A stretch of 25,256 nt of DNA from Verrucomicrobiota bacterium (GTDB lineage: Bacteria > Verrucomicrobiota > Verrucomicrobiia > Methylacidiphilales > Verrucolacustridaceae): NCBI GenBank assembly GCA_010028775.1, contig RHAF01000008.1, forward strand, positions 1-25,256, in the 5' to 3' direction. This document shows, piece by piece, positions 1 through 8,536 of the stretch. The notes under the pieces are model-generated. The model did no database searches. It was not told where the DNA came from and saw nothing but the letters and a program-made list of their open reading frames with translations. A program made the position numbers and the translations under genes. Each line of letters starts with the position of its first letter. Position 1 is the stretch's first letter.

Positions 1-2
1 TG

Positions 3-401
3 GGGGTGGCGGGCACGACTCTCCAGATCCTCTCCCTTTGCCTGAACGCTTGCGACACCGGAACATCCGGGGAGAAGCCGGCGAACAGCCTGATGGGGAG
101 GTTGTCGCGGGAGCTACGCCGAGGGGAGGATCTGGGTTGGCCTTCCCCCGGGGAGTTGGCCAAGCGGGTGGGCCTGCAAAAGGATTATCTGAACCGGCTT
201 GTGCGCACGGGAACCGGTCTGACCCTTGGGCAGTGGAGGGCGAAGAGGATCCTGGTTTCCGTCGAGGCGGAGCTACGGAAGGGAGGCAAGATGGTGGACG
301 TGGCCGACCGATGCGGATTTTCCGATGCGAATTACTTCACCCGATGGTTTCGAAGGCAGACCGGTGTGACGCCCAAAAGCTGGCAGGGCCGAATACGGTA
401 G
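3..401 (+). CDS. AraC-family transcriptional regulator, C-terminal part (5' end outside window)
   Basis: The reading frame is open to the left edge, so this is probably the 3' end of a longer gene rather than a 131-residue protein starting at the GTG at position 6. Counting from that GTG, residues about 46-130 have the form of the AraC/XylS DNA-binding domain. The first helix-turn-helix lies around LAKRVGLQKDYLNRL (51-65). The second follows KMVDVADRCGFSDANYFTRWF (95-115), which fits the family's conserved 'A..CGF.d.syF.r.FK...G.tP..yR' pattern, and ends GVTPKSW (120-126). Family knowledge: these proteins bind DNA as transcription activators or repressors, usually with an N-terminal sensing domain, which is not visible here. 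The gene ends 3 bases before the convergent gltB stop, with no terminator hairpin between them. The ligand and regulated genes cannot be inferred. Confidence 0.85.
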   Translation, partial: GVAGTTLQILSLCLNACDTGTSGEKPANSLMGRLSRELRRGEDLGWPSPGELAKRVGLQKDYLNRLVRTGTGLTLGQWRAKRILVSVEAELRKGGKMVDVADRCGFSDANYFTRWFRRQTGVTPKSWQGRIR

Positions 402-404
402 GGA

Positions 405-3400
405 TCAGGCCTTGGCGGCTGCGGGAACGGCCGCCTGCCCGGCCGGAAGAACGGAAACCGGCGGATGGGGAACGACCTTCCAGAATTTCGGGGCGTACTG
501 ATCCCATTGGGCGAGGATTTCATTGGCTTTCCTGCTCTCGGTGGCCTCGAGGTGCTGATAAATCAGGGCTTGCAGGGTTTTGGCGTCCTCTCCGCCTGAA
601 AGTTTTTCCAGACCGACCATTCCCGGATTGTAGCGCTTGGAGAAGGCTCCGTCCTCGTCGAGGACATAGGCGATTCCGCCGGACATGCCGGCGCCGAAAT
701 TCTTGCCGGTGGGGCCGAGAACCACCACCGTGCCCCGGGTCATGTACTCGCATCCGTGGTCGCCGACTCCCTCAATCACCGCGGTGGCGCCGCTGTTCCG
801 GACGGCAAAGCGCTCGCCTGCGCGGCCGTAGGCAAAGAGTTTTCCGCCGGTGGCCCCGTAGAGACAGGTATTTCCGCAAATGGAGTTGAGAGAGGGGTCG
901 AAGCCCACGCCTTTGGCGGGAATGACGACGATTTCCCCGCCTGACATGGACTTTCCAACGTAGTCGTTGGCCTCTCCCTGAAGGGTGAGTTTCACCCCGT
1001 TGACGAGAAAAGCCCCGAAGGACTGGCCGCTGGTTCCGTCCAGCTTGAGGTTGATGCTTCCCTCGGGGAGACCTTCGTCCCCGTAGCGGTAGGCGATCTC
1101 CCCGCTCAACTGTGCCCCGACGGAACGATGGGCGTTGTTGATCTTGTAGGAGAGTTTGGCCTTCCGTTTCTTGGAAAGGGCGTCCTTGGCGTCCTGAAGG
1201 ATCCGGGCGTCGAGGGGTTGGTCCTCGAGTTTGTCGTTCCGTTCCCAGGTGTGGTGACGGGGAGCAAGGGCATCGATATCCGGGACGGCCAGCAGGGGTT
1301 TGAGGTCAACGAGAGCGGCCTTGGGATGATTGTCAGGAACGAAGGTTTCCAAAAATTCGGGATGTCCGATGATCTCATCGAGCTTTCGCACCCCAAGGGA
1401 GGCGAGGATCTCGCGGACCTCCTGGGCCACGGCATTGAAGAAATCGACCACCGCCTCGGGCGTACCGCGGAATTTCGCCCGGAACTTTTCATCCTGCGTG
1501 GCAACCCCGGTGGGGCAGTTGTTGAGGTGACATTGGCGGACAAAAACGCAGCCCAGGGCGATGAGGGCGGTGGTGCCGAAGTTGAACTCCTCGGCACCGA
1601 GGAGGGCGGCGATGATGATGTCCATTCCGGAGCGGATACCCCCGTCGGTGCGGAGGGTGATCCGGTTGCGGAGCCCGTTGAGCAGGAGGACCTGTTGGGT
1701 TTCGGCAACCCCGAGTTCCCATGGGCTGCCGGCGTATTTGATGGAGGAAAGTGGGGAGGCGCCCGTGCCACCATCGTGACCGGCGATGAGTACCACATCG
1801 GCATGAGCCTTGGCCACGCCGGCGGCAATGGTTCCCACGCCGGCCTCGGCGACCAGCTTGACGCAGATTTTGGCGCGCGGGTTGACCTGTTTGAGGTCGT
1901 AGATCAGCTGGGCCAGATCCTCGATGCTGTAGATGTCGTGGTGGGGGGGTGGGGAGATGAGCATCACGCCCGGAGTTGACCGGCGGAGAGTGGCGATCAG
2001 CGGGGAAACCTTGTGGCCCGGAAGCTGTCCGCCCTCCCCGGGTTTGGCGCCCTGGGCGATCTTGATCTCCAGTTCGGTGGCGCTGGCAAGATATTCGGCG
2101 GTGACGCCGAAACGGCCCGAGGCGACCTGTTTGATCCGGCTATTTTTGGAGTCCCCGTTCTCCATGGTGCCGAAACGGGCCCGGTCTTCACCACCCTCGC
2201 CGGAATTGGACTTGCCGCCGATGCGATTCATGGCGATGGCCAGGATCTCATGGGCCTCCGGGGAGAGGGCTCCCAAGGACATGCCCGCGGTGGTGAAGCG
2301 GCGGCGGATGTCCTCGATGGGCTCAACCTCCTCCAGGGGGATGGCGGTCCGTCCCTGGCGCAACCGTAGAAGGTGACGGATGGTGACCGGGGTGTTTTTG
2401 TTGAGTGCGTCGACGTAGGATTTGTACTGGGTTGGCTGGTTTTTCTGGTCGGCTCCCTTGAGCCCAACGAAGGCGTGGAGGGACTGGATGGCCGGGGGCG
2501 TGATGGAGTGCATCTCGCCGTCGCGCCGCCAGCGGTAGAGACCGGCATCGGGGAGGCGTTCGGCGGAGACCAAGGCGAGGCCCTCGGTGTGGCGGCGGAT
2601 GGTTTCCTCAGCCAGTTCCGGCAGACCGATGCCCCCAACCTGCGAGGGGGTGTCGGTGAAATGGTTGCGGATCAGGCTTTCCCCCAGCCCCACCGCCTCA
2701 AAAAGCTGACTGCCGTGGTAGCTGGTGAGCATGCAGATTCCCATCTTTGACATGATTTTCAAAAGCCCCTTGTCGACGGCTTGACGGTAGGAGGAGATGA
2801 TCTTTGCCTCGTCGAGGTCCGGGAGCGTGCCGTCCTGTTTCCATTGTGCGGCGAGCTGCCAGACGAGGTAGGGGCATACGGCCGATGCGCCAAAGCCGAT
2901 GAGGCAGGCAAAGTGGTGGACGTCCCGGCAGTCGGCGGTGTCGGCCACGAGGGAAGCCCGCATGCGCAGGCCGGCACGGATCAGACTATGGTGAATGGAA
3001 GAGATCGCGAGGAGCATGGGTATGGCGGTGTGGGCTGTATCGGTCCCACGGTCCGAAAGGCAGAGGATGGAGACACCGTCCCGGATGGCGGCGGCCGCCT
3101 CCTTGGCCAAGTCTTTCAAACGTTCGTGCATGGCGTTGGGTCCGCCGGAAAGCGGAAAGAGGACCGATAGGGTTCTGGATTTTAAGCCCGACTCGCGGTT
3201 TTCCAGTATGGCGGTGAGTTCCGCGGGGGTGATCACTGGGGATTCCAGTTTGAGCAGGCGGACGTGATCCGGCCCGTCGGTCAGCCAGTTCGGGCGCGTC
3301 CCCAGGTAGACGGCCGTGGACATGACCAGTTTCTCGCGGATGGGGTCGATCGGGGGATTGGTGACCTGCGCGAAGAGCTGGCGGAAATATTGGTAAAGCA

Positions 3401-4949
3401 GGCGGGGTTTGCGGGAGAAGACGGCCAAGGCGGCGTCGTCGCCCATGGATCCGGTGGCCTCCTCGGCTTTTTGGATCATCGGCAGAAGGATGACCTTGAG
3501 TTCCTCCTCGCTGTATCCGAAGGAGAGCATGACGGACTTTAGGTCGGCCGGCGCGGCAGGAAGCCCGGCCGGGAGGGTGGGAAGGGTGCGCAGACCGGCC
3601 TTGATCCATTCCCCGTAAGGTTTGGCGGAGGCGGCAAAGTTCTTGATGTCGGCGTTGCGGAGAATTTTTTTGTTCACCGTGTCAACGGCGATCATCTCCC
3701 CCGGGGCGAGGCGCCCCTTTTCGGCGATCGATTTTTCGGGAAGATCACCGATGCCGACCTCGGAGCCCATGACAATGAGGCCATCCTTGGTGATCTTGTA
3801 GCGGGCCGGCCGAAGTCCGTTGCGGTCGAGGCAGGCAGCCACGAGGCGGCCGTCGCTAAAGGCCAGGGCGGCCGGTCCATCCCAGGGCTCGTTGAGGCAC
3901 TCGTGATATTCGTAAAAAGCTCGGACCTCGGGGGAGAGGTTGTCCTCCGAGCGGAAGGCCGAGGGCACGAGCATGAGCATGGCGTGCAGGGGGCCGCGAC
4001 CGGAGATGGAGAGAAGTTCGAAGGCGTTATCCAGGCTGGAGGAATCGCTTCCCCCGGGTTGGATGATGGGATGGAGGAGAGGGAGGTCGGCGGGGGGAAG
4101 GGATGGGTTCGAGAGATCGGCTTCGCGGGCGTGAACCCAGTGCCGATTGCCCCTAAGGGTGTTGATCTCGCCGTTGTGGGCCAGCATGCGAAAGGGATGA
4201 GCCAAGGGCCAGGTGGGGAAAGTGTTGGTGCTGTACCGTTGGTGAAAGACGGCCAAGGCGGTTTCATACAGGGGATCCTGCAGATCGAGATAAAAGCTCT
4301 TCAGCTGGGTGCCGGTGAGCATTCCCTTGTAGACGATGACCCGGGAACTGAAGGAGGGAACGTAGAAGGGTGGGGTGCGGTCGGCATGGCAACGGTGCTC
4401 GATTTCGTTCCGGCAGAGAAAAAGGGCGAGTTCAAAGGAGTCATCGGAAAGTTTCTTGGCGTCGGGACGGGCCACGAGGAGTTGTTCGATCAGGGGAGCG
4501 GAGAGGGCGGCCTTTTCCCCGAGGATCCGGTTGTTGACGGGCACGGAGCGCCAACCGAGGGAGACCAGTCCGCGTTTGGACACGGCCTCCTCCGCAACTT
4601 TGCGGATATGCGCTTGGGCGTAGGTGTCGTTGGCTGGGAGAAAGAAGAAGCCGATGCCGAGGTCACCCTCCTCGTAAAGTCGGTGACCTAGCTTCTCGAC
4701 CTCCCTTTTGAAAAGCTTGAACGGGATTTGGGTGAGGACGCCGGCGCCATCCCCGGACTTGGCGTCGGCATCGAGGGCTCCCCGGTGGGCGAGTTGGCAA
4801 ACGCAACCGAGGGCCCGCTCCAGAACCGAGCGGGAACGTCTTCCCTGGATGTCGGCGACAAAGCCGACGCCGCAGGCGTCGTGCTCTTGGTCGGGGCGAT
4901 AGAGCCCCTGGGCACGGGGAAGATTGTGATCGAGGCGGAACCGCGACAT
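405..4949 (-). CDS. gltB: Glutamate synthase, large (alpha) subunit
   Basis: Makes glutamate from glutamine and 2-oxoglutarate. The N-terminal class II amidotransferase domain releases ammonia, which is channelled to the FMN-dependent synthase domain. The start at 4949 gives 1514 residues, close to the family norm, and puts the expected N-terminal nucleophile (Cys26 in HDACGVGF) behind a 25-residue propeptide, as in other GltB precursors. An ATG at 5036 would add 29 residues and would overlap the divergent NAD kinase start, so it is less likely; neither start has a convincing ribosome-binding site. The FMN domain includes KLVAEAGVGT and AGHDGGTGASP. The 3Fe-4S cysteines are Cys1134, Cys1140 and Cys1145 (CVFVRQCHLNNCPTG). 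The C-terminal beta-helix domain has repeated G-rich motifs such as GKSMSGGEIVV. No gltD (small subunit) lies in this window, so electron delivery must come from a gene elsewhere or from ferredoxin. The protein looks complete. Confidence 0.96.
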   Translation of the reverse strand: MSRFRLDHNLPRAQGLYRPDQEHDACGVGFVADIQGRRSRSVLERALGCVCQLAHRGALDADAKSGDGAGVLTQIPFKLFKREVEKLGHRLYEEGDLGIGFFFLPANDTYAQAHIRKVAEEAVSKRGLVSLGWRSVPVNNRILGEKAALSAPLIEQLLVARPDAKKLSDDSFELALFLCRNEIEHRCHADRTPPFYVPSFSSRVIVYKGMLTGTQLKSFYLDLQDPLYETALAVFHQRYSTNTFPTWPLAHPFRMLAHNGEINTLRGNRHWVHAREADLSNPSLPPADLPLLHPIIQPGGSDSSSLDNAFELLSISGRGPLHAMLMLVPSAFRSEDNLSPEVRAFYEYHECLNEPWDGPAALAFSDGRLVAACLDRNGLRPARYKITKDGLIVMGSEVGIGDLPEKSIAEKGRLAPGEMIAVDTVNKKILRNADIKNFAASAKPYGEWIKAGLRTLPTLPAGLPAAPADLKSVMLSFGYSEEELKVILLPMIQKAEEATGSMGDDAALAVFSRKPRLLYQYFRQLFAQVTNPPIDPIREKLVMSTAVYLGTRPNWLTDGPDHVRLLKLESPVITPAELTAILENRESGLKSRTLSVLFPLSGGPNAMHERLKDLAKEAAAAIRDGVSILCLSDRGTDTAHTAIPMLLAISSIHHSLIRAGLRMRASLVADTADCRDVHHFACLIGFGASAVCPYLVWQLAAQWKQDGTLPDLDEAKIISSYRQAVDKGLLKIMSKMGICMLTSYHGSQLFEAVGLGESLIRNHFTDTPSQVGGIGLPELAEETIRRHTEGLALVSAERLPDAGLYRWRRDGEMHSITPPAIQSLHAFVGLKGADQKNQPTQYKSYVDALNKNTPVTIRHLLRLRQGRTAIPLEEVEPIEDIRRRFTTAGMSLGALSPEAHEILAIAMNRIGGKSNSGEGGEDRARFGTMENGDSKNSRIKQVASGRFGVTAEYLASATELEIKIAQGAKPGEGGQLPGHKVSPLIATLRRSTPGVMLISPPPHHDIYSIEDLAQLIYDLKQVNPRAKICVKLVAEAGVGTIAAGVAKAHADVVLIAGHDGGTGASPLSSIKYAGSPWELGVAETQQVLLLNGLRNRITLRTDGGIRSGMDIIIAALLGAEEFNFGTTALIALGCVFVRQCHLNNCPTGVATQDEKFRAKFRGTPEAVVDFFNAVAQEVREILASLGVRKLDEIIGHPEFLETFVPDNHPKAALVDLKPLLAVPDIDALAPRHHTWERNDKLEDQPLDARILQDAKDALSKKRKAKLSYKINNAHRSVGAQLSGEIAYRYGDEGLPEGSINLKLDGTSGQSFGAFLVNGVKLTLQGEANDYVGKSMSGGEIVVIPAKGVGFDPSLNSICGNTCLYGATGGKLFAYGRAGERFAVRNSGATAVIEGVGDHGCEYMTRGTVVVLGPTGKNFGAGMSGGIAYVLDEDGAFSKRYNPGMVGLEKLSGGEDAKTLQALIYQHLEATESRKANEILAQWDQYAPKFWKVVPHPPVSVLPAGQAAVPAAAKA

Positions 4950-5034
4950 GGAAATTTCACAATACTGAAGGAATCCCCTGGCGCAAGGAGGGGAATCCTC
5001 TTGAGGGACAAGCGGTTTCGGGGAATTCTCATTC

Positions 5035-5904
5035 ATGGCCCGCACCCGTGCATCCAAGGCTAAAAAGATCCGCCACGTGGTGGTTTGTCTTCGTCGGGGA
5101 AAGCCGGGAGCCGTCGGGGTGGCGATGGTGTTGAAGTCGATTTTCCGGCAATTCAACGTGCGGGCGAGATGGGTTCATGAATCCGGCTTGGCCCGGGCCG
5201 TGCGACCGGGCACCGATGCGGTGATTATCGGGGGTGGCGACGGAACGATGCTGCATGCGGCGCAGGCGACCATGGGATCGAGGGTTCCCCTGTTGGGGAT
5301 CAATCTGGGCTCGTTGGGCTTTCTGACCTCGATCCGGGCGGGGGAGATCAATTCGGTGCTGCCGGGAATTCTCCGAGGGGACTACGGGCTGAGTGAGAGG
5401 GCTGTCCTCTCGGCAAAAATGGAGGGGGCGAAGAGTTCGTGGTGTGCCCTGAACGAGGTTTCCCTGGCTCCGGGAAACGACCAGCTTATGGTGCGGGTGC
5501 GGGTCAAGGTCGGGGGGGAGTTTTTGACGGAGTACCATGCCGACGGTTTGCTGGTGGCCAGTCCCACGGGATCCACCGCCTATTCACTCTCCGCCGGGGG
5601 ACCTTTGGTTAGCCCGAAGGCGCAGGTAATGGTTTTGACTCCGGTCTGTGCCCATGCCATGGCCCAGCGACCTTTGGTGGTGGGAGAGCGGGAGGGCGTA
5701 GAACTTTCCCTGGGATCCGGGGACGGTCCGGCGGTGATCCGGTTGGACGGGTCACGGGTGGGGCAACTCGGCAGGGGCAAGGTTTTGCGGGTGACGGTTT
5801 CGAAGCCAATTATCCGCCTAATGCATCCGAGGGGATCGGGCTTTTATGGGTTGGCCCGGGAGAAGTTGGGCTGGAGCGGGAGTGCCGCGGGAATTGCGTC
5901 ATGA
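5035..5904 (+). CDS. nadK: NAD kinase
   Basis: Phosphorylates NAD to NADP in the cytoplasm using ATP or polyphosphate. The 289-residue protein has the diagnostic GGDGT motif (residues 67-71), the following GINLGSLGFLT block (88-98), the NE motif in CALNEVSLAPG, and the ADGLLVASPTGSTAYSLSAGGP region that forms the nucleotide site in this family. The start at 5035 places the first strand (KKIRHVVVC) about ten residues in, as usual, with a GGGG stretch about 11 bases upstream as the only ribosome-binding candidate. The gene is divergent from gltB. Its stop overlaps the next start as ATGA (5901-5904), so it is probably translated together with the PTS EIIA gene. Nothing in it looks damaged or foreign. 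Confidence 0.96.
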   Translation: MARTRASKAKKIRHVVVCLRRGKPGAVGVAMVLKSIFRQFNVRARWVHESGLARAVRPGTDAVIIGGGDGTMLHAAQATMGSRVPLLGINLGSLGFLTSIRAGEINSVLPGILRGDYGLSERAVLSAKMEGAKSSWCALNEVSLAPGNDQLMVRVRVKVGGEFLTEYHADGLLVASPTGSTAYSLSAGGPLVSPKAQVMVLTPVCAHAMAQRPLVVGEREGVELSLGSGDGPAVIRLDGSRVGQLGRGKVLRVTVSKPIIRLMHPRGSGFYGLAREKLGWSGSAAGIAS

Positions 5905-6359
5905 AACTGGCGGACCTTCTCCGGCCGAACCTGATCCACCTGGATCTGAAAGAGACCAAGCGCACGGCGGCGATCCACCAGGTGGCCGGCCTTTTGGAAA
6001 AAGAGCCGGAGATGACCAACTTCAAGGGTTTCTACGAGGAGTTGCTGGCGCGGGAGCGGGTGGAGGCGACGACCTTGGGAAACGGTGTGGCTTTTCCTCA
6101 CGCCCGGACCGATCACGTGAGCCGGTTGGTCCTGGCCGTGGGACGTAGCCAGGCAGGGGTGAACTTTGAAACCAGCGGGGAGCTGATCCACTTTATTTTT
6201 GTCATCGGGACACCCCGAAGGATGGTGACGGAGTACCTGGCGTTGGTCGGGGCGATGGCCCGGTTGCTCCGGCATGATGAGGTGAGGGTTAAGCTGATGC
6301 AGGCAAAGACGGCGGAAGAGTTTATTGCGATTCTGGGGGAGGATCCGGAAGCGGTGTGA
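5901..6359 (+). CDS. PTS EIIA protein, fructose/nitrogen-regulatory type (PtsN-like)
   Basis: A single 152-residue EIIA domain of the mannitol/fructose/Ntr superfamily. The phosphorylated histidine is expected at His67 in GNGVAFPHART, which matches the family's 'G.a.PH.r' signature. Preceding helices (TKRTAAIHQVAGLL) and the later TPRRMVTEYLALVGAMARLL block also match. Members either pass phosphate to a sugar-specific EIIB or act as regulators, as EIIA-Ntr does. No EIIB, EIIC, HPr or EI gene is present here, which favours a regulatory role; this is inference. It overlaps nadK by ATGA at its start and the LacI-type gene by GTGA at its end, so the three genes form a tight operon. The specific symbol ptsN is left out because orthology cannot be proved from the sequence alone. 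Confidence 0.9.
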   Translation: MKLADLLRPNLIHLDLKETKRTAAIHQVAGLLEKEPEMTNFKGFYEELLARERVEATTLGNGVAFPHARTDHVSRLVLAVGRSQAGVNFETSGELIHFIFVIGTPRRMVTEYLALVGAMARLLRHDEVRVKLMQAKTAEEFIAILGEDPEAV

Positions 6360-7369
6360 GCAGGGTTCGCCTTCGCGATTTGGCTGAGACGCTGGGCCTC
6401 TCGGTCATGGCGGTCTCCAAGGCCCTGCGGGACGAACCGGACATCAGCCCGACCACCAAGGAGAGGGTTCGGTTGGAGGCGGAGAAGCGGGGTTACTACC
6501 CCAACGAATCGGCGAGAAACCTGAGGGTCAAGCGGAGCGGGCTGGTGGGGTTGATCCTCGCGGATCTGGGTTCCGAGGAGGGCTCCAGCGTGGCGGGCGG
6601 GTTCTGCGAAGCCGCCCAGAGGGGTGGGGTGTCGGTCCAAGTGGGTTTGGCGCACAATGCCAAGGAGGAGGCTGAGCAGGTGCGAACCATGTTGGGTCGC
6701 GGGGTGGAGGCGATCTTTGTCCTTCCCCGGATCAGCACGGAACATCGTTCCGCCGCCTTTGAAGCGGTGAAAAAGGCGGGTTTGCCCATCCTTTTTTTTA
6801 AACGCTATCCCGCGGATGTGGGACCGGGAAGCGGTCGGGCGAGTTGGGTGGTCAGAAACATGAAGGAGGCGGCACGGGTGGTCCTGGATCATCTCCACGA
6901 CCTGGGCCACCGGCAGGTGGCCTACCTGGGCGGTCACCCGGCGGCGAGAAGCCACGCCGAACATTTGCAGGCCATCGTCGAGGGGGTGGAAGCGAGGGGG
7001 ATGGGAATCCCGGGTGGGGCCCAGATGGCTGGCCTAAAGCCGGAGGACGGAGAGCGGGAGATGTTGAAAGTCCTTGAAAAGTATGATTTTCCTTCGGCGG
7101 TGATTTGTGGAAGCGATGCGGTGGCAGCGGGTGCGGCGCGGGCCATACTGCAATCCGGACGGGAAATCCCGAAAGATATCAGCGTGTCGGGATTGGGGGA
7201 TGAAGAGCTGTCACGTTATGGCCCGGTGAGCCTGACGACCGTGCGATTCCCATGCCTTGGGCATGCGGGATTCGATCTCTGGAAAAAAGCGCGGGACGGG
7301 GAATCGGAAATGAAGCCGGTGGTCCTGCCCGCCGAGTTGGTCGTCCGGGGATCGACGGGGAAAGCCTAG
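6356..7369 (+). CDS. LacI-family transcriptional regulator
   Basis: A 337-residue repressor-type protein. Residues about 4-50 form the LacI helix-turn-helix and hinge (RLRDLAETLGLSVMAVSKAL, then GYYPNESARNLR). A periplasmic-binding-protein-like ligand domain follows, starting SGLVGLILADLGS, with LDHLHDLGHRQVAYLGG in the middle and ISVSGLGDEELSRYGPVSLTTV near the end, all typical of the family. The start is a GTG at 6356 that overlaps the EIIA stop (GTGA), so translation is probably coupled. Such proteins usually bind a sugar or purine and repress catabolic genes. The natural target is unknown, but the EIIA gene in the same operon and the adjacent phosphofructokinase make carbon control a reasonable guess. 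Its stop codon shares CTAG with the convergent phosphofructokinase stop. Confidence 0.94.
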   Translation: MSRVRLRDLAETLGLSVMAVSKALRDEPDISPTTKERVRLEAEKRGYYPNESARNLRVKRSGLVGLILADLGSEEGSSVAGGFCEAAQRGGVSVQVGLAHNAKEEAEQVRTMLGRGVEAIFVLPRISTEHRSAAFEAVKKAGLPILFFKRYPADVGPGSGRASWVVRNMKEAARVVLDHLHDLGHRQVAYLGGHPAARSHAEHLQAIVEGVEARGMGIPGGAQMAGLKPEDGEREMLKVLEKYDFPSAVICGSDAVAAGAARAILQSGREIPKDISVSGLGDEELSRYGPVSLTTVRFPCLGHAGFDLWKKARDGESEMKPVVLPAELVVRGSTGKA

Positions 7370-8454
7370 TCCCCAAAACAGATCCCGACTTCCCTGGCTG
7401 TGTGGACCAATTGTCCCTTGGGGGGCACGGTACGAATCCGGGCGACCGCCCGGGCAATGGGAACCCCGCCGATCTCGTAATTCTGGTAGCTGACCATGTG
7501 ACCGAATTTTTTCCTGGCGATCAGTTCGACGGCACCTACCCCGAACCGGGTGCCGAGGATCCGATCGAGGGCGGTGGGGTTGCCACCCCGCTGGAGATGA
7601 CCAAGGACCACATGACGACTCTCCTGACCGGTCCTTTTTTCCATTTCATGCGCCAGGTAATCGCCAATCCCTCCGAGGCGAACCTCCCCCGGACCCCGTG
7701 GAGTGTCCCTGAGGATGGAGATTTTTCCCTTCGCAGGATGGGCGCCCTCCGCCACCACAACCATGGTGGAGGGCAATCCGCAACCAGATCGTTCACGGAC
7801 AAAATCCGCCACCCTGGAAAGGTGGAAGGGGATTTCGGGGATAAGGATGACATCCGCGCCTCCGGCGAGGCCCCCGTGCAAGGCGATCCATCCCGCATGA
7901 CGGCCCATGGTCTCCACCACCATGATCCGCTTGTGGGAGCGTGCCGTGGTGTGCAGACGGTCAAGGCTGTCGACCACGCAGGAGACGGCGGAGTCAAAAC
8001 CGAAGGTTGAGGCGGTGGCGAGGATGTCGTTATCGATGGTTTTGGGAACCCCGACCACGTTGACCCCGATCTCCTGGAGCTGAAGGGAGGTGGAGAGCGA
8101 GCCATCCCCGCCGATGCAGACCAGGGCATGAAGACCCAATCCTTGGTAGGTTTCACGCGCCTGCTGGAGAATGGGTCTGGGGATGAGGGCCTTTTTTCCG
8201 GTACCGACCTTGGCGACAAAGCGGCCCCGATTGGTGGTGCCCAAGATGGTGCCTCCCAGGTGACTGATTTGGGCGACGGAGACCGCATCGAGACGCTGGT
8301 AACGGACAGGGCTGAGCAGACCCTCGTAACCATCGAGAAAACCCAGGACCTCAAACCCGCGGGTGGTGGCTGCGGAGACCACGCCGTGCAGAACCGCGTT
8401 TAGTCCAGGGCAATCGCCCCCACTCGTCAGGACCCCAATCCTTTTGCGTTGCAC
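7366..8454 (-). CDS. 6-phosphofructokinase, mixed-signature (group III-like)
   Basis: Phosphorylates fructose 6-phosphate to fructose 1,6-bisphosphate in glycolysis. The 362-residue protein has the PFK family blocks: GVLTSGGDCPGLNA (7-20), GGDGS (115-119), PKTIDND (137-143, catalytic Asp141) and METMGRHAGW with its substrate-binding Met-Gly-Arg, around 182-189. The GGDGS glycine is characteristic of ATP-dependent enzymes. Lys138 in PKTIDND is the residue found in pyrophosphate-dependent and actinobacterial-type enzymes, where E. coli PfkA has glycine. This combination is known from ATP-using group III enzymes, so ATP is the likelier donor, but pyrophosphate use cannot be excluded by eye. The start is a GTG with a TAGGG-like ribosome-binding site about six bases upstream. 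The gene is divergent from the cytosine deaminase and overlaps the LacI gene tail by four bases. Confidence 0.94.
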   Translation of the reverse strand: MQRKRIGVLTSGGDCPGLNAVLHGVVSAATTRGFEVLGFLDGYEGLLSPVRYQRLDAVSVAQISHLGGTILGTTNRGRFVAKVGTGKKALIPRPILQQARETYQGLGLHALVCIGGDGSLSTSLQLQEIGVNVVGVPKTIDNDILATASTFGFDSAVSCVVDSLDRLHTTARSHKRIMVVETMGRHAGWIALHGGLAGGADVILIPEIPFHLSRVADFVRERSGCGLPSTMVVVAEGAHPAKGKISILRDTPRGPGEVRLGGIGDYLAHEMEKRTGQESRHVVLGHLQRGGNPTALDRILGTRFGVGAVELIARKKFGHMVSYQNYEIGGVPIARAVARIRTVPPKGQLVHTAREVGICFGD

Positions 8455-8536
8455 AGACTAACCCTACGGGCATCAACGGGATCAGGGCGATAGATAAGAA
8501 GTCGTATTTTTCACTATTTGGGTCTAGTTATAGTCC
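8455..8536. promoter_or_regulatory. Divergent intergenic region between phosphofructokinase and cytosine deaminase
   Basis: These 82 bases must hold the promoters of two divergent genes. The segment is more AT-rich than its surroundings (8501-8532). No -35/-10 pair with good spacing could be assigned. A TATAGT directly before the deaminase ATG is too close to serve as its -10 box unless the start is further in. This is a placement by layout, not by motif. Confidence 0.35.

Noticed and set aside
1128..1979. Long open frame on the plus strand inside gltB (also 38-889, 1933-2376 and 3903-4691)
   Set aside because: Antisense frames over a strongly conserved gene in GC-rich DNA; compositionally odd (Gly/Asp/Val-rich or Arg/Pro-rich) and without recognisable domains.
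4950..5156. Upstream extension of gltB to ATG at 5036 or a start at 5156
   Set aside because: Would overlap the NAD kinase coding region and add residues not seen in the family; the start at 4949 places the catalytic Cys behind a normal propeptide.
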